Shown in pieces: positions 5,556-6,086 of a stretch of 6,086 bases of DNA. The stretch is taken from NCBI GenBank assembly GCA_903932805.1, contig CAIZHO010000325.1, positions 1 through 6,086 on the forward strand, written 5' to 3'. The DNA comes from an uncultured Roseiflexaceae bacterium. Its GTDB lineage: Bacteria; Chloroflexota; Chloroflexia; Chloroflexales; Roseiflexaceae. A program made the translations under genes and the position numbers. Within the stretch, counting starts at the first letter, position 1. Each line of letters opens with the position of its first letter. The notes under the pieces were generated by a model. The model made no database searches, was not told where the DNA came from, and saw only the letters and a program-made list of their open reading frames with translations.

Positions 5556-5651
5556 CTCAAAATGTTCCTGTGGGCGCAGCAAAGCATGGGCGAGTACCCC
5601 GCTTGGCGGGGTACTCGCCCGCATTTATTCTCGATCCAATAAACCCCGCTC
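5544..5651. repeat. Direct repeats flanking the terminator hairpin
   Basis: caataaaccccgctc occurs at 5544-5558 and 5637-5651. ctcgat also occurs at 5521-5526 and 5630-5635 before each copy. The right copy thus looks like the left one lacking the first palindrome arm (17 bases reduced to one). The arm at 5532-5543 can pair with either copy. Confidence 0.75.
5588..5628 (+). terminator. Strong hairpin, likely rho-independent terminator
   Basis: gggcgagtaccccgc (5588-5602), loop ttg, gcggggtactcgccc (5606-5620): a perfect 15-bp GC-rich stem. It is followed by a T-rich but interrupted tail (gcatttatt). It most plausibly ends transcription of the secreted protein gene. Confidence 0.65.
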
Positions 5652-5658
5652 CAGGTGT

Positions 5659-5674
5659 CGTCGCATGCGCGACG
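5659..5674. repeat. Small hairpin, 6-bp stem
   Basis: cgtcgc (5659-5664), atgc, gcgacg (5669-5674). It is GC-rich and lies just beyond the right copy of the direct repeat. There is no T-run after it, and its function is unclear. Confidence 0.4.
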
Positions 5675-6053
5675 GCTCTTGGTTGTGTTGTCATGCAATG
5701 CTCACCGCAGATTCATTGCACAAAACAGCGCAGACAGTGTAGGGGGATGCAAACATCGGATTGTGTGCTCTTGGGATGTGGAACACCGCCGCCGCGCAGT
5801 AGTGGTGATCAGGTTTGTTGGATGACATGACAATTCATGACACGCAGCTGATACCGTGCACGCGAATGCTCTTTTGGTGCTGCAGCAGCAACAGTGAATC
5901 CCCGAGAATTACGATTAGATTGTGAAAAATTGTAAGTTATATCCGGTCAATAATCCTGAAAAGTATTTGTGTTTATATAAATTACGTTAATTCGACCATG
6001 ATAAGTAAAACAAATAAAAGAAAGTTCTGAAAACTCTTTTTGTGCCGATAAAA
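5675..6053. other. Non-coding stretch, increasingly AT-rich
   Basis: I see no credible gene here: the open frames are short and lack ribosome binding sites and recognisable domains. The only structure is a loose inverted repeat tgcaatg/cattgca (5694 and 5714), a 10-bp palindrome tgctgcagca (5878-5887) and a catgac pair near 5825-5840. From about 5920 onward it becomes strongly AT-rich, leading into the promoter at the right edge. Confidence 0.55.
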
Positions 6054-6083
6054 TTGACATTTTCTTCATGATATCGCTATTAT
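6054..6083 (+). promoter_or_regulatory. Near-consensus sigma70 promoter firing out of the window
   Basis: TTGACA (6054-6059, perfect), an 18-bp spacer and TATTAT (6078-6083, five of six). It sits at the end of an AT-rich stretch and points to the right, so a plus-strand gene should begin within a short distance past base 6086. Confidence 0.6.
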
Positions 6084-6086
6084 GAA

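Noticed and set aside
5392..5830. Plus-strand open frames across the terminator hairpins
   Set aside because: They run through strong palindromes, lack ribosome sites, and have high Cys/Arg content typical of non-coding DNA.

Overview
The window looks like part of a bacterial chromosome, most likely from the Chloroflexota. The main basis is the large secreted protein: two beta-propellers joined by a long Thr/Pro/Lys-rich linker, an architecture I associate with that phylum. The sigma70-like promoters and Shine-Dalgarno sites are ordinary bacterial ones. The lineage is an inference from style, not from a marker gene.

Layout: (1) Positions 1-136 are a perfect 8-bp tandem array of 17 units that runs off the left edge. 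(2) Positions 154-2743 carry three genes on the minus strand. In transcription order they are a 10-helix EamA/DMT-type transporter (2743-1823), a creatininase-family amidohydrolase (1808-1104), and a short-chain dehydrogenase/reductase (927-154). The first two are 14 bp apart and are probably co-transcribed. The dehydrogenase follows a 176-bp AT-rich gap that contains a perfect LacI/GalR-type operator palindrome, so it may be expressed separately. (3) Positions 2744-3272 are a divergent intergenic region with a promoter at each end and an imperfect inverted repeat between them. (4) Positions 3273-5516 on the plus strand encode a 747-aa secreted protein: signal peptide, sialidase-like (Asp-box) propeller, T/P-rich linker, seven-repeat RCC1-like propeller and a short T/P tail. 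(5) Positions 5517-6086 are non-coding. They hold a cluster of strong hairpins with competing pairings, then an AT-rich stretch ending in a near-consensus promoter that fires to the right, out of the window.

How the genes may work together: the transporter, hydrolase and dehydrogenase make sense as a small-molecule handling module (move a substrate, cleave a cyclic or linear amide, oxidise or reduce a carbonyl/alcohol). The substrate cannot be read from sequence, and no LacI-type regulator gene lies in the window. The large secreted protein is divergently transcribed, has visibly lower GC, and is probably an unrelated surface or extracellular binding protein. No tRNA, rRNA, CRISPR array, transposase or phage gene was seen. 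Nothing here is clearly a new system. The most unusual items are the G-quadruplex-capable array, the two-propeller protein and the alternative-pairing hairpin cluster.
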